From DATFLS01 sp964413425 (GTDB lineage: Bacteria; Fidelibacterota; JAANXI01), in the NCBI GenBank assembly GCA_964413425.1, contig CAYPST010000006.1, forward strand, positions 1 through 64,000: a stretch of 64,000 nt of DNA, written 5' to 3'. The notes beneath the pieces were generated by a model, which saw nothing but the letters and a program-made list of their open reading frames with translations, did no database searches and was not told where the DNA came from. This document shows, piece after piece, positions 62,579-64,000 of this stretch (positions are counted from its first letter, which is position 1; the number at the start of each line of letters is the position of its first letter). The position numbers and the translations under genes are program-made.

Positions 62579-63040
62579 ATGTCGGTTCATCAATTAGAGT
62601 TCCAGCTGCAGCATCTTATTGATTCCGGCGTGTCTCCCGATATTTATTTCCCTGAAGCGGTTCAGTATATACGACAATGTAATAGCCGGTTTGATTGGGT
62701 CGGTATCTATGTACTTCAGAACGATGAACTGGTGCTCCCGCCGGGATACTATGACGGTATGGAACCCGAACATAAACATATTTCGTTAGAAGAGGGTATT
62801 TGTGGCGCTGCGGCTTCTGCCGGAGCCACCATTGTGGTCAATGATGTACGATCCGACCCGCGCTATCTTGCCTGCAGCATCTCCACTCAATCTGAAATAG
62901 TGGTCCCGATTATGAAGGGACGCACCTTATATGGGGTACTGGATCTCGACAGTGATACCCCGGCAGCGTTCAAGACACCGGAAATCCGATTGCTGGAACG
63001 CACCGCCGAACTTCTGGCTGAGTATTTCTATCGTAACTAA
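62579..63040 (+). CDS. GAF-domain protein, free-methionine-(R)-sulfoxide-reductase-like
   Basis: This 153-residue single GAF domain has RFDWVGIYVL, the SLEEGICGAAASAGATIVV segment and VNDVRSDPRYLACSISTQSE then IVVPI. The Cys in LACS and the one in GICG match the catalytic and resolving Cys positions of fRMsr (MsrC). The third Cys of that family (in the 'TxxVxDV' region) is absent. It may reduce free Met-R-sulfoxide, but the missing Cys leaves activity open. It follows the small nuclease-like gene after 21 bp. Confidence 0.78.
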   Translation: MSVHQLEFQLQHLIDSGVSPDIYFPEAVQYIRQCNSRFDWVGIYVLQNDELVLPPGYYDGMEPEHKHISLEEGICGAAASAGATIVVNDVRSDPRYLACSISTQSEIVVPIMKGRTLYGVLDLDSDTPAAFKTPEIRLLERTAELLAEYFYRN

Positions 63041-63192
63041 CCTTGCTGCCTCTGCTGCCTCCTCCTTGATTCTCAAAAATCCAGTATCTACTTTGTACAT
63101 TTGAAATTGCCATAGAAACCACGAATTGACACAAACACAAAGTTGAAAAAACAAAAAATATTTTACAGTATCTATGTGGCATATATTTTAAT

Positions 63193-63366
63193 ATGACTAT
63201 TAAGTCAACTCAGGAAAACCGTTAAAACGGTTCAATGGAGGGACTGTTTTCCCAGAACCACCGGGATGTCCCGTAAGGGATCCCGTTGGGAAATCCCGGG
63301 GTGAAGAAGAAAAATATCTGAGCCTGCACCGTTCCGGGAATTGCCCTGAGTAGATTTAATAGTCAT
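63193..63366. mobile_element. MITE-B copy 3 (174 bp)
   Basis: The ends ATGACTATTAAGTCAACTCAG and TGAGTAGATTTAATAGTCAT are inverted with few mismatches. The interior holds GATGTCCCGTAAGGGATCCC, which resembles MITE-A interiors. The AT-rich flanks agree at 7 of 10 positions, so a target duplication cannot be asserted. Confidence 0.7.
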
Positions 63367-63383
63367 ATATTATATAGTGCTGA

Positions 63384-63557
63384 GAGTGTTTAGAAAACAG
63401 GAGTCCGGTATAACATCCTGAATCTGACAGATGTTTATTCTGCATATAACATATACGTAAAATTTATTATGGTAAGTAATCAGCATATTATAATTTTCCT
63501 TCGCGTTCTCTGTCCCGTCGTCACGGGATCTCTGCGAGGCGTTTTCCAAACAGATTC
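63384..63557. mobile_element. MITE-A copy (174 bp)
   Basis: The left end GAGTGTTTAGAAAAC and right end GTTTTCCAAACAGATTC match the 43892-44128 element. GTCCCGTCGTCACGGGATCTCTG in the interior is shared. No target duplication is visible. It lies 17 bp from MITE-B copy 3. Confidence 0.7.
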
Positions 63558-63659
63558 ATGCAGTACTATAAACCTGATAAATTAAACTTAAATGATAGTA
63601 AGTATACTTTTTAGAGTGCACTCATATTTATTAACAGTCAAGGGTTCCGGAAGTGAATT

Positions 63660-64000
63660 ATGGGAATTATTGCTGGCATACTCTTCCTGCTGACTGGCAT
63701 CACCATGCTCACAGGACATTTTACGTTCTCCATCACTCCCAGACCGAGTACTGAAACTCCCGAATCGCTGGGGTTACCCTTTACTGATATCTACTTGACC
63801 AATCATAACAATGAAGTACTACACGGATGGTGGATTCAACATCCTGATACCTCAGCCGACTCACCGTTTCCCACGATGATATTGATTCATGGATGGAACC
63901 GGAATTGTGAACGGATGCTTCCCTATCTGGATCATCTCTCTGACTTACCTGTGAATGTACTCTGCATCGAAGCCCGCGGGCATGGTGCAAACAGTAAGAA
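63660..64000 (+). CDS. Alpha/beta hydrolase, N-terminal part (runs off the window)
   Basis: The frame from ATG 63660 (GGAAG upstream) stays open to the end of the window (113 full codons). It starts with a transmembrane or signal segment (GIIAGILFLLTGITML), then the alpha/beta hydrolase oxyanion region TMILIHGWNRNCERMLPYL and the following strand VNVLCIEARGHGANS. These match serine hydrolases of the dienelactone-hydrolase/BAAT-like group. The nucleophile elbow and the catalytic Asp/His are outside the window. The substrate is unknown. Upstream, 63041-63192 has no gene. Confidence 0.72.
   Translation, partial: MGIIAGILFLLTGITMLTGHFTFSITPRPSTETPESLGLPFTDIYLTNHNNEVLHGWWIQHPDTSADSPFPTMILIHGWNRNCERMLPYLDHLSDLPVNVLCIEARGHGANSK

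Overview
The window reads as a chromosomal segment of a diderm (Gram-negative-type) bacterium of moderate GC content. Outer-membrane beta-barrel proteins, a TonB-dependent receptor with a carboxypeptidase-regulatory-like plug extension, a LolA-like protein, CARDB-containing secreted subtilase, DUF3467, UPF0182 and a K+-dependent membrane pyrophosphatase together suggest a lineage near the FCB superphylum (Marinimicrobia, Calditrichota, Balneolota or similar). The sequence alone does not fix the phylum. One run of 100 N (49283-49382) shows this is a scaffold.

Region 1 (0-14 kb): a small conserved protein, a secreted lipoprotein subtilase, an orphan NikL/NikK-like protein, an NtrC-type regulator and its NtrY-type kinase (separated by two repeat elements), a DUF4390-like protein, two tandem paralogous PDZ proteins, a LolA-like DUF1571 protein and a CDF metal exporter. 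Region 2 (14-28 kb): acetyl-CoA synthetase, Ppx/GppA phosphatase, MaoC hydratase, penicillin-acylase-family hydrolase, GT9 glycosyltransferase, NDUFA9-like oxidoreductase, two small proteins, and then a compact locus (24.4-28.1 kb) of a flavinylated FMN-binding protein, a four-helix membrane protein, a ferritin-like diiron protein, a porin and a DUF2231 membrane protein. Two copies of the same Fur-like palindrome sit in front of its three transcription units.

Region 3 (28-44 kb) is a housekeeping run, all on the minus strand: uvrA, ruvB, queA, ispD, ispF, a DedA protein, gltX, ispE, tRNA-Gln(TTG), prs, rplY, pth, hppA, rpsF, rpsR, rplI. It combines translation, non-mevalonate isoprenoid synthesis, PRPP synthesis and DNA repair. 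Several neighbours overlap by 4 bp.

Region 4 (44-64 kb) is more accessory: a TPR protein and a YjbH-like outer-membrane protein, a Fic-fold protein with a destroyed active site divergent from a ParB-like protein, a heptad-repeat coiled-coil protein interrupted by the assembly gap, an SPL-like radical SAM enzyme, a DNA methyltransferase remnant, a lipoprotein/TonB-receptor pair, a bacterial eRF1-like protein, an HU-domain/transmembrane/TPR fusion, UPF0182, a UVR-motif protein, a small possible nuclease-fold protein, a GAF (fRMsr-like) protein and the start of an alpha/beta hydrolase.

Three families of dispersed short repeats are recognisable by comparing copies inside the window: R1 (about 250 bp, with an internal 8-bp tandem array), MITE-A (ends GAGTGTTTAGAAAAC; one copy with a perfect 9-bp target duplication) and MITE-B (ends ATGACTATTAAG; three copies of 174-213 bp). 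The most interesting biological candidate is the putative Fur-regulated extracytoplasmic flavin/diiron locus at 24.4-28.1 kb.
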